DNA from: a virus
IMG/VR virus record: IMGVR_UViG_3300048924_000080
Location: 1-26,610 of that record
DNA length: 26,610 nt
Strand: one strand, 5' to 3'
Shown: positions 12,075 to 20,668 of the stretch, one piece after another
How positions within the stretch are numbered: the stretch's first letter is position 1
How the letters are laid out: every line of letters starts with the position of its first letter
Notes under the pieces: model-generated
Databases searched by the model: none
The model's input: only the letters and a program-made list of their open reading frames with translations
Told to the model about the DNA's origin: nothing
Position numbers and translations under genes: made by a program

Positions 12075-14780
12075 TCATGGCAGAGCCCCGGATAGCGCGA
12101 ATGGATCGACCGACGCCACCGGGGCCGGCTGCCGCCCGCGGAGATCCAGCACAAAGGGCTTGCCGTCGGTTGTCGCCGCATATTGCGGGTTGCCATCGTC
12201 ACGGTTGACCTGGACGATGTAGCGGCCGTCGGCGACCGCCTGCAGCTTGGCGCTCGACTTCAGGAATGCCGCATCGATCGCCTTTCCCGACGTCGTCTGC
12301 GCGCCCTTCAGGTCCGCGTCTGTGATGCTCCACATCACGCCATCGAACTGCGCCTGGCTCATCCCGCGCGCCGGCGCGATCACGGGCGAGCCGTTGTGCG
12401 TCAGCACGCCGCCGGTCACGTCCGTCACCGCTTGCTGCAACCGCGAACTGCTGAGGTTGCCGCTGCTGTCCTTGGCCTGCGCCGACAGGAAGGCATAACG
12501 CGCGTCGATCGCGTCCTGCATGGACGCATACGACCCGCGCGGATCAGTGCGCGAGGCGACGTTGAAGGCTGCGGCAGGCAGATAGGTGGCGCGCGAGGTG
12601 TCGTAGGTCTGCCGGTTCGTCCCGGCCGGCACATACTTCTCGTCCGTCTTCTGGGCGTCGATGCCCTGCAGGATGGAGCCGGCGACCTCCGGCGCCTGAC
12701 CGTAGAGACCGGCCGCCATCGTGATCGCCGGCCGGTCGTTCTTCGCGCTCGTCCCGGACACCACCTGCGGCAGCGCGGCTGCGAAGGTCGACGGCGAAAG
12801 CCCCTTGGCAAGCTGGCCGAGGAGCGCCGCACGATCGGCCGGAGGCGCGTCGGTATATCGCTGATGCCAGCCCTCCGCTTCCTGCACCGTGAACGGCGAG
12901 CCGGAGCCGCCATAGACGCGATGCGCAATCTGCGCCTGGGCGTCGCGGTTCCGCAGCGAGGACACCAAGGTATCATCGAGCGCGCCATTCGGGTCGATGG
13001 GCTGCAAGGCGTAATAGCGGCCGCCATCGGCGCCGCCGAGCGTCACCGGCTCGCTGTCGCGCCGCTTGACCTGGTCGTCGCGCACCGCCTTGAAGGCCTT
13101 GAGCATGTTGACGCCGGTCTGTGTCGCGCTCGCCCCAGGCGAGGACAGATCCGCCTCCATTTGCTTGATCCCGGCATCGAGCAGCGCCGGCGGCGTCGAC
13201 CAGGCCTGCCGGATGAACGGCTGCGCCTTCTCGGCATAGTCGAGATCACGCAGCCGGCCGGCGGCAGCGGCATCGCCTTTCATCGCGGAGGCGGTCTGGG
13301 TCGCCCGATAGCTTGCGATCCGCTGCGGGTCGACCTCGAAACCGGCTTTGACCAAGCTGGGGATCGGATCACTGGTATCGACGGCGGCCGCCTGCGTCGT
13401 CAGCAGATGCTTCTCGCGTGCATCCTGCTGTTGCAACACGGCGCCGACAGCTGCGGTTGCCTGCAGCGTCGCCGAGGGCGAGGAGAATTGCACGTCCATC
13501 GGCGCGTTGAAACGCGCGTAGAGCTTGCCGAGATAGTCCCGGGTTTCCTTGATGTCGACGATCGAGGCAAGCTGCCCCGGCGAGAACCCGGCGCCGAACT
13601 TCGTTTCCGCCTGCGCCTTCCACGCGTCGGCACGGCCGGGACCGGCATTGTAGGCTGCGGCCGCCAGCGTCACGTTGCCGTCATAGCGGGTGACCATCTG
13701 TTGCCAGTAGGCGCGGCCGAGCTGCAGGTTCAGCGGCTGATCCGACAGCAACCGCTTTTTCAGCTCGTCATCGGACAGCGCAGCGACGTCCTTGAGGCCC
13801 AATGCGGTTGCGACGTCGCGCGCCGTCCCCGGCAGGATCTGCGAGGTTCCCAGCGCGCCCTTGGGCGACACGGCCGAATTGTCGCCGCCGCTCTCGATCG
13901 ACACGATGCCGTTGTCGAAGATCTTTTGCGCGTGATCCGGCGCAACGACGCGGCCGATCGAGAGCGTTGCCGCCTCCGGATGGAACGCCGCCGCGTTCAC
14001 GATCGCGGCCTGCGAATTGCCGTCGAGCCTGCCTTGCGCCGCGACCTTCAGGCTTTCCCGCCGCACGGGGTCCAGCGTGGCAAAAACGCCGGGCGTATCG
14101 AGGGCCTTGATCGCCTGGGCCGGATTACTTTGAACCAACCCCATCGCGTCGGCCTGGTCGAGCTGGCCGGAGAACGACTTGAAGCGCCCGACAGCCGTCT
14201 GGCTGTCGATCCAGCCGGCATCATGCAGCCGCTTCAAATCGGCGCTGTAGCGATCGATTGCGGCCGCCCGTGCCTCGGGGGATGGCGCCGTTGCCGCCTC
14301 CGTTAGAGACGACATGCCCAACGTGTCGTTGGCGGCGACGTTGATGTCTTTTTGCCGCCCGAACTGCGCAGTGCGAACCTCGTTCGTCGCCGTGAGCGAC
14401 GATCGCGTCATCTCCAGCGAGGCCTTGGCCCGCAGCGACGGATCGGAAATGTTGGCGAGATTGTCGAGCTGCGCCTTGTTGAGATCGTCCCGCGCTTTCT
14501 CCTCGGCATTCTCGTAGTCGGGATCCTTGGTGTATTTATCCTTGATCTCGTCGCGCGCGACCAGGAAGCCTTCCATCCCCTGCGACACGGCGGTCTGCTG
14601 CTGGCCATGCTGCAGCTTGGTGTTGACCGCAGCGAGCTCGGCCCCGAAGGAGCCGACCGCTTTGCTGATGGCCGATGTATCCGGCGCCACCGGGATCGAC
14701 GGCGCCTGCACTCCACGCAAGCCAGGCGTAGGCCCGCTGCCGAGCTGCTCGCGCATCTGATATTCGGGAGGCCCTGCCAT
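12075..14780 (-). CDS. Internal virion lytic transglycosylase (SLT domain)
   Basis: A protein of 901 aa. A helical N-terminal region (1-285) precedes a soluble lytic transglycosylase domain (about 288-425): catalytic Glu296 in SIESGG, then SPKGALGTSQILPGTA, LGRAYW, and AAAAYNAGPG with ETRDYLGKLY. A long helical C-terminal half follows. Large structural proteins with an embedded SLT domain are known in podoviruses, where they open the peptidoglycan locally during genome entry (T7 gp16 carries such a domain). Here the enzyme is separate from the 809-aa ejection protein. It starts 12 nt after the gp14-like gene with GAGG upstream. Confidence 0.88.
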   Translation of the reverse strand: MAGPPEYQMREQLGSGPTPGLRGVQAPSIPVAPDTSAISKAVGSFGAELAAVNTKLQHGQQQTAVSQGMEGFLVARDEIKDKYTKDPDYENAEEKARDDLNKAQLDNLANISDPSLRAKASLEMTRSSLTATNEVRTAQFGRQKDINVAANDTLGMSSLTEAATAPSPEARAAAIDRYSADLKRLHDAGWIDSQTAVGRFKSFSGQLDQADAMGLVQSNPAQAIKALDTPGVFATLDPVRRESLKVAAQGRLDGNSQAAIVNAAAFHPEAATLSIGRVVAPDHAQKIFDNGIVSIESGGDNSAVSPKGALGTSQILPGTARDVATALGLKDVAALSDDELKKRLLSDQPLNLQLGRAYWQQMVTRYDGNVTLAAAAYNAGPGRADAWKAQAETKFGAGFSPGQLASIVDIKETRDYLGKLYARFNAPMDVQFSSPSATLQATAAVGAVLQQQDAREKHLLTTQAAAVDTSDPIPSLVKAGFEVDPQRIASYRATQTASAMKGDAAAAGRLRDLDYAEKAQPFIRQAWSTPPALLDAGIKQMEADLSSPGASATQTGVNMLKAFKAVRDDQVKRRDSEPVTLGGADGGRYYALQPIDPNGALDDTLVSSLRNRDAQAQIAHRVYGGSGSPFTVQEAEGWHQRYTDAPPADRAALLGQLAKGLSPSTFAAALPQVVSGTSAKNDRPAITMAAGLYGQAPEVAGSILQGIDAQKTDEKYVPAGTNRQTYDTSRATYLPAAAFNVASRTDPRGSYASMQDAIDARYAFLSAQAKDSSGNLSSSRLQQAVTDVTGGVLTHNGSPVIAPARGMSQAQFDGVMWSITDADLKGAQTTSGKAIDAAFLKSSAKLQAVADGRYIVQVNRDDGNPQYAATTDGKPFVLDLRGRQPAPVASVDPFALSGALP

Positions 14781-14792
14781 CGTCGGAAATCC

Positions 14793-15431
14793 TCAACCGT
14801 ATGCGGGGAAAAGCTGGCTGCCGACCTGCATGGTGCCGAGCGCGCCACCGCCGCCGCTGAAGCCGCCGCCGCTCATCGAGCCGACGCCCGACAGCAGCGA
14901 CGTGCCGGCGCCGAGGAAGCCGGAAATCATGTCGGCGTCGCCCTTGTCGCGCAGCGCCGAGGCGCTGGCGCGGTCGCTTCCGGCCTGCAGCGTCGCGCTG
15001 TAGCTCTGGCCGCGCAGATTGGCCTCGGTCGTCAGCGCGTCCGCCTTGCTGATGGCGAACGACGCTTTCGCGATCTCCGCATCCGTCGATACGCGCCCTG
15101 CGGTGACGGCCTGCACCAGCAACGGCGAACCGAACGTCGGGTCGAGGTTGCCGCCCGCGAAATACGATCGCTGCGCCGCCAGCGTCTGCCGGCCGGCCTC
15201 GAATACCTTGCCGAGCTCGGTCCGCTCTTTCGACGCCGCGAAGTCGACGCCGAGATGGGCGACGTCGGCTTGTGTGCCGTAAAGCATCGCGTTGAAATCG
15301 TCGATCCCGGCGCGGCGGTCATAGGAGGCCGCCTGCGCCTCGTCCGCGGCGCTGGCCGAGGATCCGCCGAACAGCTTGCCAACGACGTTGATCGCCGTTG
15401 AGCCGAGCGCCGCGATGGTGAAGGGATCCAT
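14793..15431 (-). CDS. Internal virion protein, T7 gp14-like position
   Basis: A protein of 212 aa. A short hydrophobic N-terminal segment (MDPFTIAALGSTAINVVGKLFGG) leads into a long Ala-rich helix (about 30-170), and the C-terminus is Gly/Ser-rich (FLGAGTSLLSGVGSMSGGG). Size, hydrophobic N-terminus and location directly after tail tubular protein B match the T7 gp14 class, which inserts in the outer membrane during ejection. Sequence-level homology cannot be confirmed by eye. It starts with ATG 3 nt after the upstream stop. Confidence 0.72.
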   Translation of the reverse strand: MDPFTIAALGSTAINVVGKLFGGSSASAADEAQAASYDRRAGIDDFNAMLYGTQADVAHLGVDFAASKERTELGKVFEAGRQTLAAQRSYFAGGNLDPTFGSPLLVQAVTAGRVSTDAEIAKASFAISKADALTTEANLRGQSYSATLQAGSDRASASALRDKGDADMISGFLGAGTSLLSGVGSMSGGGFSGGGGALGTMQVGSQLFPAYG

Positions 15432-15434
15432 GCC

Positions 15435-17663
15435 TCAGGTCTCCGCGACGGCTATTTTGGGCGACAGCGCCAGCACCGTGCAGGGCATGGCGTCGTCGCA
15501 CTCGAATTCCAGCTGGGCTTCGTCGGACCACGCGCCCTCGACGGTGAGCTTGCGCTGGCCGGAGAACAGCGGCGGCAGTGCCGAATAATCGTAGGCGCCG
15601 GTCTCGATCAGCGGCTCCCAGAGATCCGCATTGTCTTCCTCGGCGCTGTAAACACGGAGGCGTCCGCCGCCGGCGTAGAGCACCCGCACCAGCGCCTCGT
15701 GGACCGTCTTCTGGTCGCCCGCGGTCGTGCCGCCTGCCGTTGCATTGAAGTTGCGCGGCAGATCGCGGATGTAGGCCCGCACAGGCAACCCGACGAGAAT
15801 GTCATCGGACGGCCGGTCGAGTGTGATCGCGCCGCCCGTGACCGTCTTGCGCTTCTGCATCGCGCCGTCGGCAAATACGGCGACCTCCTGCCCTTCGAGA
15901 TGCCCGAGCTGGGTGATGGTGGTGAGGCCGCTGCCGGTGACGCGCAATGCGCAGTCGAGGAACCAGGCGCCGGCCGCGGTCGGCGCCGAGAGATCCTGCG
16001 GCGCCTGGAAATACTCCGCCATCTGCTCGACATAGCGCCGGGTCTGGCCGTTGATGGTCCGACGCACGATCAGATAAACCTCGTCGGTGCCAGACGACAC
16101 CGACGGGATGCAGCACATATCCTCGACGAAGGCATTTTGGCGCGGATGCCGGCAAAACGCCGCGACCTGCTGCTCTGGCATGAAGGTGAGCGAGGCGATC
16201 GAGCCGTCGGCAAACCACATCCAGAACACCCGGAACGGATCGCGCTGCCAGCAACCGCCGACCATGCCCGGCGCAAAGATGTGCTCGGCCATGACCGAGA
16301 GCTCCTGGCTCGCGAGCTGCTGCGACTGGCTGGCCGGGTCGATCTTGGTGTAATGCAGCCGCTTTGTGGTTCTCCCTAAAAACATCACCCCGCCGTCGAT
16401 CGCGGTGGCGATCTGCGGCGCTGATCCGTCCGAGCCCATCGCAAACGGTCGTGCGGTTTTCGGCGTCAGCGCATCGAAGGCCGACGGCCCGCGCACCACC
16501 CATTCGATGTCGCTGGTGCCGAGCAGCAGCATGCCGGACGACGGCAGCGCCCATTTGATCTCGACGAGCGAACCGTCGGGCGGAATGACGCGGCCGGCAA
16601 TGGCATCGGTATCGTCGGCGAGGCCGAGGTCGAAGTTCTGAACATCGTCGTCACCTGTCAGCCAGTAGATGTTGCCGCGGTACCAGCCGAGCCGCGGAAA
16701 GTCGTATGCGACAAGCTCCGGAAAGCCCTTGCTCGTCGTCCACGCCGGCGCCGACCAGCGATAGGTTGCGCCCGACACCACCGTTGCCGGCAACTGGCTC
16801 AGCACCGTCCCGGCAGCATTGTTGGCATCGATATAGGCCGTGATCCGCACATAGCCGTAGCCGGGATGCAGAAATCGCCACGTCTGTTTGTTCTGCCCGG
16901 CCGAGACGTCGCCTGAGGTGTGGATCGGCGGGTTCGGCCCGGCGTCGAGGCCGGTGCCCATGGCCTGGTAGACGTTGCCGTTCCAGCGCCGCTGCGAATT
17001 CACCGCGATCGCCGTCTCCGTCGTCGACCATTCCGGCGTCAGCGACAGGTCGCGATCGTCGAGACGCATCACGCCACCGACCATCTCAGCCGCAAACGGC
17101 CCATTCGCTCCCGTCAGATTGACCGCGCCGGTGACGGCACTGGCCTGCACCGTGATCGAGGTGTCGACGTTCTGACTATCGACCGGGCCGGACGGCGCCG
17201 TGTAGTCGGCGCAGCTCCAGCTCAAATTGCCGGCACGCGTGATGGTCTGCGGTTTCTTGGTGCCCGACGCCACAAAGATCGAATTGCCGGCCTGGGCGGC
17301 GCGCAAAGCGCCGAGATCCGCGCCGACCCACGGCACAGCCATCTCGTAAGGCGTGGTGTCCGGGTTTTGCAGAAATCCGCCCTGCCGCACGAAGCGCGAC
17401 GCGCCGCCGTTGATGACCAGGGCGTAATAATCGGTCGAGGTGCGCCGGAACGGGATCAGCTTGCCGCGCTGGGACTGATCCTTGAGCTCGAGCACGAAGC
17501 GCGTGCCAGGTGCGCGCGTGGCACCGCCACCCTTCATGACGATGAAGTTTTCCATCTTCTCGACGGCAATCTGGTACTTCGCCGTGTCGGCGCGGGCTAC
17601 CAGCTGCTGGCCGAGCTCGCCGCCGGCAAAGGTGACCCGATCGACCTTGGACGCGACCGTCAC
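15435..17663 (-). CDS. Tail tubular protein B-like (gp12 type) nozzle protein
   Basis: A protein of 742 aa. The N-terminus has the family pattern: FAGGELGQQLVARADTAKY, then MENFIVMKGGGATRAPGTRFV and RGKLIPFRR, found in large podovirus tail proteins near the tail tubular genes. The rest is beta-rich, as expected for a propeller-containing nozzle. The family is widespread and variably named, so 'tail tubular B-like' rests on motif plus position after tail tubular A. The start is GTG at 17663, with GAGG 8 nt upstream and 4 nt after the tail tubular A stop; a nearby ATG meets a stop one codon later. Confidence 0.82.
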   Translation of the reverse strand: MTVASKVDRVTFAGGELGQQLVARADTAKYQIAVEKMENFIVMKGGGATRAPGTRFVLELKDQSQRGKLIPFRRTSTDYYALVINGGASRFVRQGGFLQNPDTTPYEMAVPWVGADLGALRAAQAGNSIFVASGTKKPQTITRAGNLSWSCADYTAPSGPVDSQNVDTSITVQASAVTGAVNLTGANGPFAAEMVGGVMRLDDRDLSLTPEWSTTETAIAVNSQRRWNGNVYQAMGTGLDAGPNPPIHTSGDVSAGQNKQTWRFLHPGYGYVRITAYIDANNAAGTVLSQLPATVVSGATYRWSAPAWTTSKGFPELVAYDFPRLGWYRGNIYWLTGDDDVQNFDLGLADDTDAIAGRVIPPDGSLVEIKWALPSSGMLLLGTSDIEWVVRGPSAFDALTPKTARPFAMGSDGSAPQIATAIDGGVMFLGRTTKRLHYTKIDPASQSQQLASQELSVMAEHIFAPGMVGGCWQRDPFRVFWMWFADGSIASLTFMPEQQVAAFCRHPRQNAFVEDMCCIPSVSSGTDEVYLIVRRTINGQTRRYVEQMAEYFQAPQDLSAPTAAGAWFLDCALRVTGSGLTTITQLGHLEGQEVAVFADGAMQKRKTVTGGAITLDRPSDDILVGLPVRAYIRDLPRNFNATAGGTTAGDQKTVHEALVRVLYAGGGRLRVYSAEEDNADLWEPLIETGAYDYSALPPLFSGQRKLTVEGAWSDEAQLEFECDDAMPCTVLALSPKIAVAET

Positions 17664-17667
17664 GGCA

Positions 17668-18306
17668 TCACCTCAAGAAACGGCCGGAGAAGCCACGGCC
17701 GCGACGCGTCGTCTCCCATGACGTTTCCGGGCGATGGCGCTGGCGCCGTTCCTTGGCGTCGACAGAAGCCGTTTCGGAAATCATCTGCTCCGCGCGCTGC
17801 CGCATCTCGGCGCCGAGCTCGCGCGAGCGGCCGAGGCTCTCGGCCATGTAGCCGGCGAGCTCGAGGCCGAAGGCGTCGAGAAACAGGCTGTCCCACAGCC
17901 GCGGCGCCTTGACGTCTCGGGTGTAGCAGACCGTCGGGCCCGAGATGTTGGTGACCAGGATCATCACCTCGACGTCGACGCCGGCGACACCGGCCGCCCC
18001 GGTCTCGACATCCCATTCGCGCCGGTTGTCGCCCTTGATGTAGCGCACGCGCAGGCAATCTGCCGGCAAGGGAAAGCGCAGCTTCAGATGCCCCAGCGAC
18101 TGCACGGGATCCTGCGCCGGCTCGATCCACGCCGTTGCGAAATTCCACGGCTTGCGCCGCAGCAGCGCCTGGCGCGCGGTTGGAAAAAACATCCTGGCCT
18201 TGCGCGCGCGCGTCGTGGTGTCGAGCATGGACGCTATCTCGGGCTGGCCAAGATGGCCGAGTGCGAGATTTGCCGCATATTCTTCCGTGCCGATCGCTGC
18301 CGTCAT
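17668..18306 (-). CDS. Tail tubular protein A-like (gp11 type) head-tail adaptor
   Basis: A protein of 212 aa. The N-terminal half fits the tail tubular A family: EEYAANLALGHLGQPEIASMLDTTTRARKA, then FPTARQALLRRKPWNFA, then LPADCLRVRYI. It should form the ring between the portal and the nozzle. The start is ATG at 18306, with a GGGGCGG purine stretch just upstream; the same frame extends further but only through the preceding gene and its hairpin. The C-terminus is strongly basic. It lies downstream of a perfect hairpin that separates it from the capsid genes. Confidence 0.83.
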   Translation of the reverse strand: MTAAIGTEEYAANLALGHLGQPEIASMLDTTTRARKARMFFPTARQALLRRKPWNFATAWIEPAQDPVQSLGHLKLRFPLPADCLRVRYIKGDNRREWDVETGAAGVAGVDVEVMILVTNISGPTVCYTRDVKAPRLWDSLFLDAFGLELAGYMAESLGRSRELGAEMRQRAEQMISETASVDAKERRQRHRPETSWETTRRGRGFSGRFLR

Positions 18307-18331
18307 CACCGCCCCGGGAACGCAGGAGAGT

Positions 18332-18355
18332 GCCGCGCGGATGGATCCGCGCGGC
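18332..18355 (-). terminator. Strong hairpin between capsid and tail genes
   Basis: A perfect inverted repeat, GCCGCGCGGAT/ATCCGCGCGGC, with a 2-base centre (a 10-bp stem with a 4-base loop). It starts about 10 nt after the stop of the decoration-like gene. No T-run follows on the minus strand, so it is not a standard intrinsic terminator. It occupies the same place as T7's late terminator, after capsid and before gp11, and may attenuate, protect or process the mRNA. Confidence 0.5.
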
Positions 18356-18365
18356 GAGGTTTGGC

Positions 18366-18866
18366 TTAGACGCCCTTGGCGTAGGATCCTTCGAGGAACA
18401 CCGAACCTGCCGCGCTGGCATCGGCCGCCGTCGTCAGGACGATGTCGAGCTCGCCCCCGGGATCGGCGGACAGGCCAGCCAGCTGCCAGACATACTTGTC
18501 GATGTTGGTGGGCGTGGCCACGCCGGAGTTGGCTGCAGCAAACAGCGTCAGCGCCGCCGCCGACGCCAACGTCTGCGCGCTGAACAGCGCGGTGTCGAGC
18601 ACGGCGGCGCCGCCGTTCGGATAGTAGAAGCCGAGCTTGGCGGAGCTCACGCCAGTGATCGCCGTGGTGTACAGCGTTGCACCTGGATTGATCTTCGCAT
18701 TGGTCGGCACCGACCCGAGATAATATTTCGAGCCGGAATTGTCGCCGTTGGCGATGGCAGCGAGCGACTTGATGACGCGCAACTCGGCGCCGCGATTGAT
18801 GCCGTCGATCGCCTTGAGTGAGGACGGATCCTTGTAGCCCGTGCCGTATTTGGTAACGACTGCCAT
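18366..18866 (-). CDS. Capsid-associated (decoration-like) protein
   Basis: A protein of 166 aa. Conserved features include TKYGTGYKDPSS, ANGDNSGSKYYLGSVP and ITGVSSAKLGFYYPNGGAAVLD, seen in small head proteins next to the major capsid gene in related podoviral prophages. The function is probably capsid decoration or head stabilisation, inferred mainly from position. The start is ATG at 18866 with GGAG 7 nt upstream; the upstream extension of the frame covers a hairpin and part of the capsid gene and is rejected. Confidence 0.8.
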   Translation of the reverse strand: MAVVTKYGTGYKDPSSLKAIDGINRGAELRVIKSLAAIANGDNSGSKYYLGSVPTNAKINPGATLYTTAITGVSSAKLGFYYPNGGAAVLDTALFSAQTLASAAALTLFAAANSGVATPTNIDKYVWQLAGLSADPGGELDIVLTTAADASAAGSVFLEGSYAKGV

Positions 18867-18894
18867 GGTGGTCTCCAGTTGGCGGTTGATGATG

Positions 18895-18922
18895 GATGCG
18901 CCGGCACTGATGCCAGCGCATC
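18895..18922 (-). other. Hairpin just after the major capsid stop
   Basis: The inverted repeat GATGCGC/GCGCATC, with an inner GGCA/TGCC pair, one mismatch and a 4-base loop, lies between the capsid stop (18926) and the ribosome site of the decoration gene. It may stabilise or cut the capsid mRNA. No T-run follows. Confidence 0.5.
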
Positions 18923-18925
18923 GCG

Positions 18926-19834
18926 TCAGATCTTGGTGAGGACCTTCACGACCTTTGCATCTTCGGTTCGGGTCGCGCCCAGCCACTGCTCCATCTGCGG
19001 ATGCGGCCGCATCATCTTGTCCGGCCGCAGCGGCACATTGATCGTGAGCGGATCGAATTCACCCCAGCGCATGCCGGATTTGCAGAACAGCGCGGAGGTG
19101 TAGGTCGACCCGTCATAGTTCGCGAGACCGGCCGCGCCGTCGTTGGCGCGCAGGATATGCACGTTGAGGATCATCTGCTCCTCGTCGGGCGTCTCCAGCG
19201 GCTTGGAGCTGCGATAGTCCCGGCTGATGAACGTGATGTCGCGAAACAACTCTTCGATCTGCTGCGCGTTGCCGGTGTAGAACAGCTCCTCGTCGCCGGT
19301 CTCGACCTGCCCGGCCTGAAGATACCGGCGGCCACGCAACAGCTTGCGCACGTTCATGCCGGTTGCCGTCGTGTCGTCGGTCGCACTCGCGCCGACGCCG
19401 ACGCCGACCGTCTGGCCGGCCCAGGCCGAGGTCGATGTGCCGTCCGCGCCGATGATGCGGTTGGCAAAGACCGATTGCGCCAGGATGGTGTCCTTGCCGC
19501 GAACCATGGCCGCGGCGCCGGCCTGGGTGAAGTCGCCCTGATAGTCGGTCAACGCCTTGATGGCGTCCTCCTTCTCGATCAGCTTGCCCCAGGCGAGCTG
19601 GCGCGGGCGGATCCAGACCGGCTCGATCTGGTTGTCGATGTCGGGCGTGTCGGCCTTACGGCCGAGGTCGATGACGGCCGACGTCGAGCCGATCAGCTCC
19701 AGAATGGTCATCTGGCGGCCGGACAGGCCGGACTGATAGGTGAACGCCATATCGAGACGCGAGCGCCGCTGCTGCACGGCAAGCTGCACGTTCGCGATGT
19801 AAGTGAGTTTATGTGTGTCGGTAATCGGTCCCAC
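18926..19834 (-). CDS. Major capsid protein (Phage_capsid_2-like)
   Basis: A protein of 302 aa. It matches a capsid family found in many proteobacterial prophages, recognised from RKADTPDIDNQIEPVW, RQLAWGKLIEKEDAI and FTQAGAAAMVRGKDTILAQSVFANR, and it is expected to have the HK97 fold. Position after the scaffold candidate and before the decoration and tail tubular genes supports it. The start is GTG at 19834, set by a strong AGGAGG 7 nt upstream. Transcription from its own promoter element gives a leader of about 250 nt. Confidence 0.85.
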   Translation of the reverse strand: MGPITDTHKLTYIANVQLAVQQRRSRLDMAFTYQSGLSGRQMTILELIGSTSAVIDLGRKADTPDIDNQIEPVWIRPRQLAWGKLIEKEDAIKALTDYQGDFTQAGAAAMVRGKDTILAQSVFANRIIGADGTSTSAWAGQTVGVGVGASATDDTTATGMNVRKLLRGRRYLQAGQVETGDEELFYTGNAQQIEELFRDITFISRDYRSSKPLETPDEEQMILNVHILRANDGAAGLANYDGSTYTSALFCKSGMRWGEFDPLTINVPLRPDKMMRPHPQMEQWLGATRTEDAKVVKVLTKI

Positions 19835-20089
19835 GGGACGACCTCCTGTCGAAGCAGAGGAAAAGTTTCGGGTTGCTTCGTCAGGGTGCGGCTCCGGATC
19901 GGGAGCGGGCCTGGCTATCGTTTAACGCCCGCGATCGGCGGAGCGGCTTTCGCTCAGGTCAGGCGGGCCCCGCATGGCTCAGGTAAGCGAAGCGGGGGTG
20001 CGGCCGAACCCAGAAATGGGGCCGCTTGCGAACAAGCGGCCCAAGTCTAGGGAGGAAACGCCCCAACTAGGGACAACTCAACGAGCGCG
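19835..20089 (-). promoter_or_regulatory. Long structured leader of the capsid gene
   Basis: This stretch of 255 nt between the promoter element and the capsid GTG has no convincing coding frame. It contains a perfect 10-bp hairpin with a TTCG loop (20019-20042), a CTAGGGA direct repeat at 20047-20053 and 20067-20073, a gctcaggt direct repeat, and a weaker GCTTTCGCT/AGCGAAGC pair. It ends in AGGAGG. A mRNA-stability or translational-control role is inferred. No known riboswitch was recognised. Confidence 0.5.
20019..20042 (-). other. Perfect hairpin with TTCG loop in capsid leader
   Basis: On the minus strand: GGGCCGCTTG, TTCG, CAAGCGGCCC. The 10-bp stem has no mismatch. The bases after it (CATTTCTGGG) lack a T-run, so it is more likely a stability or regulatory element than a terminator. 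Confidence 0.6.
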
Positions 20090-20120
20090 AACATAGGTCG
20101 GCGGCGAGGGCGTCAACCGC
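20090..20120 (-). promoter_or_regulatory. Late promoter element P3 (capsid)
   Basis: On the minus strand: GCGGTTGACG, 15 bp, TATGTTCG. It begins a few bases after the stop of the 176-aa gene and drives the long capsid leader. TATGTT is among the closest of the set to the TATAAT consensus. Confidence 0.78.
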
Positions 20121-20124
20121 ACCT

Positions 20125-20655
20125 TCAGTCGACCTGCACGACCTTGTCACCGCCCCACTTGTTCTCGGGACGAGCATTGAACGCTCGGATCAGGCGCTTG
20201 CCCTTGATCTCGAACACCCATTCGGAGCCGAGCACGCGATAGATCCCGTTCGCCACGGCATATTCTCCGCCGAACTCGCCTTCATCCGCGGTCGGCTCGT
20301 AGGCGCCGGCCCGGGCTTCTTCCGGCATGTCCCGACAAAAGCTCGCATTGAGGGCGCGGATAATCCGCGCGCTGGCCGGCCTGGCTTCCTCGGTCGCCAT
20401 GACACGCTGGCTCTCGCTCTCGGCCATCTCGCGCAACTCGACCTTGCCAGCGGCAAAATCCGCCGAGGCCTTCTCCTTGATGGCCGCGATGAGATCATCC
20501 CGCTTCGGATACTTGGATGCGTCGACATCGGCGCGCTTGGCCAGCAGACCAAGCTCGGTATCGTCCATCGCCGCGATCTCCGCAGCGAGGTCGGTGTTGT
20601 ACTTCTCCAGCTCAGCACGCTCGCCCTGCGTCAGCTTTTCCAACATTTCCTTCAT
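20125..20655 (-). CDS. Hypothetical head-region protein with Rho_N/HeH-like helix pair
   Basis: A protein of 176 aa. A helical N-terminus (MKEMLEKLTQGERAELEKY) is followed by residues about 35-62 (LGLLAKRADVDASKYPKRDDLIAAIKEK), resembling the small Rho_N/HeH/SAP-like helical fold often used to contact nucleic acid or protein. The C-terminus is mixed (GIYRVLGSEWVFEIKGKRLIRAF). No known name. It lies between the scaffold candidate and the capsid gene. The start is ATG at 20655 with GAGGAGAG upstream; the longer frame reads into the scaffold gene. Confidence 0.75.
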   Translation of the reverse strand: MKEMLEKLTQGERAELEKYNTDLAAEIAAMDDTELGLLAKRADVDASKYPKRDDLIAAIKEKASADFAAGKVELREMAESESQRVMATEEARPASARIIRALNASFCRDMPEEARAGAYEPTADEGEFGGEYAVANGIYRVLGSEWVFEIKGKRLIRAFNARPENKWGGDKVVQVD

Positions 20656-20668
20656 GGTCCGTCTCTCC

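Noticed and set aside
11921-12078. Alternative 52-codon frame with an ATGA overlap to the transglycosylase
   Set aside because: Its codons have low third-position GC and no membrane or domain feature, unlike the competing 39-aa frame.
12183-14306. Long plus-strand open frames such as this 707-codon one, and 1258-2217
   Set aside because: They are antisense to well-supported genes, are rich in Arg and His as expected from GC-rich shadow frames, and contain no recognisable motif.
17660-18421. Minus-strand open frame of 253 codons overlapping tail tubular A
   Set aside because: It is a shadow in another frame with Arg/Ala-rich low-information sequence; the 212-aa frame matches the tail tubular A family.
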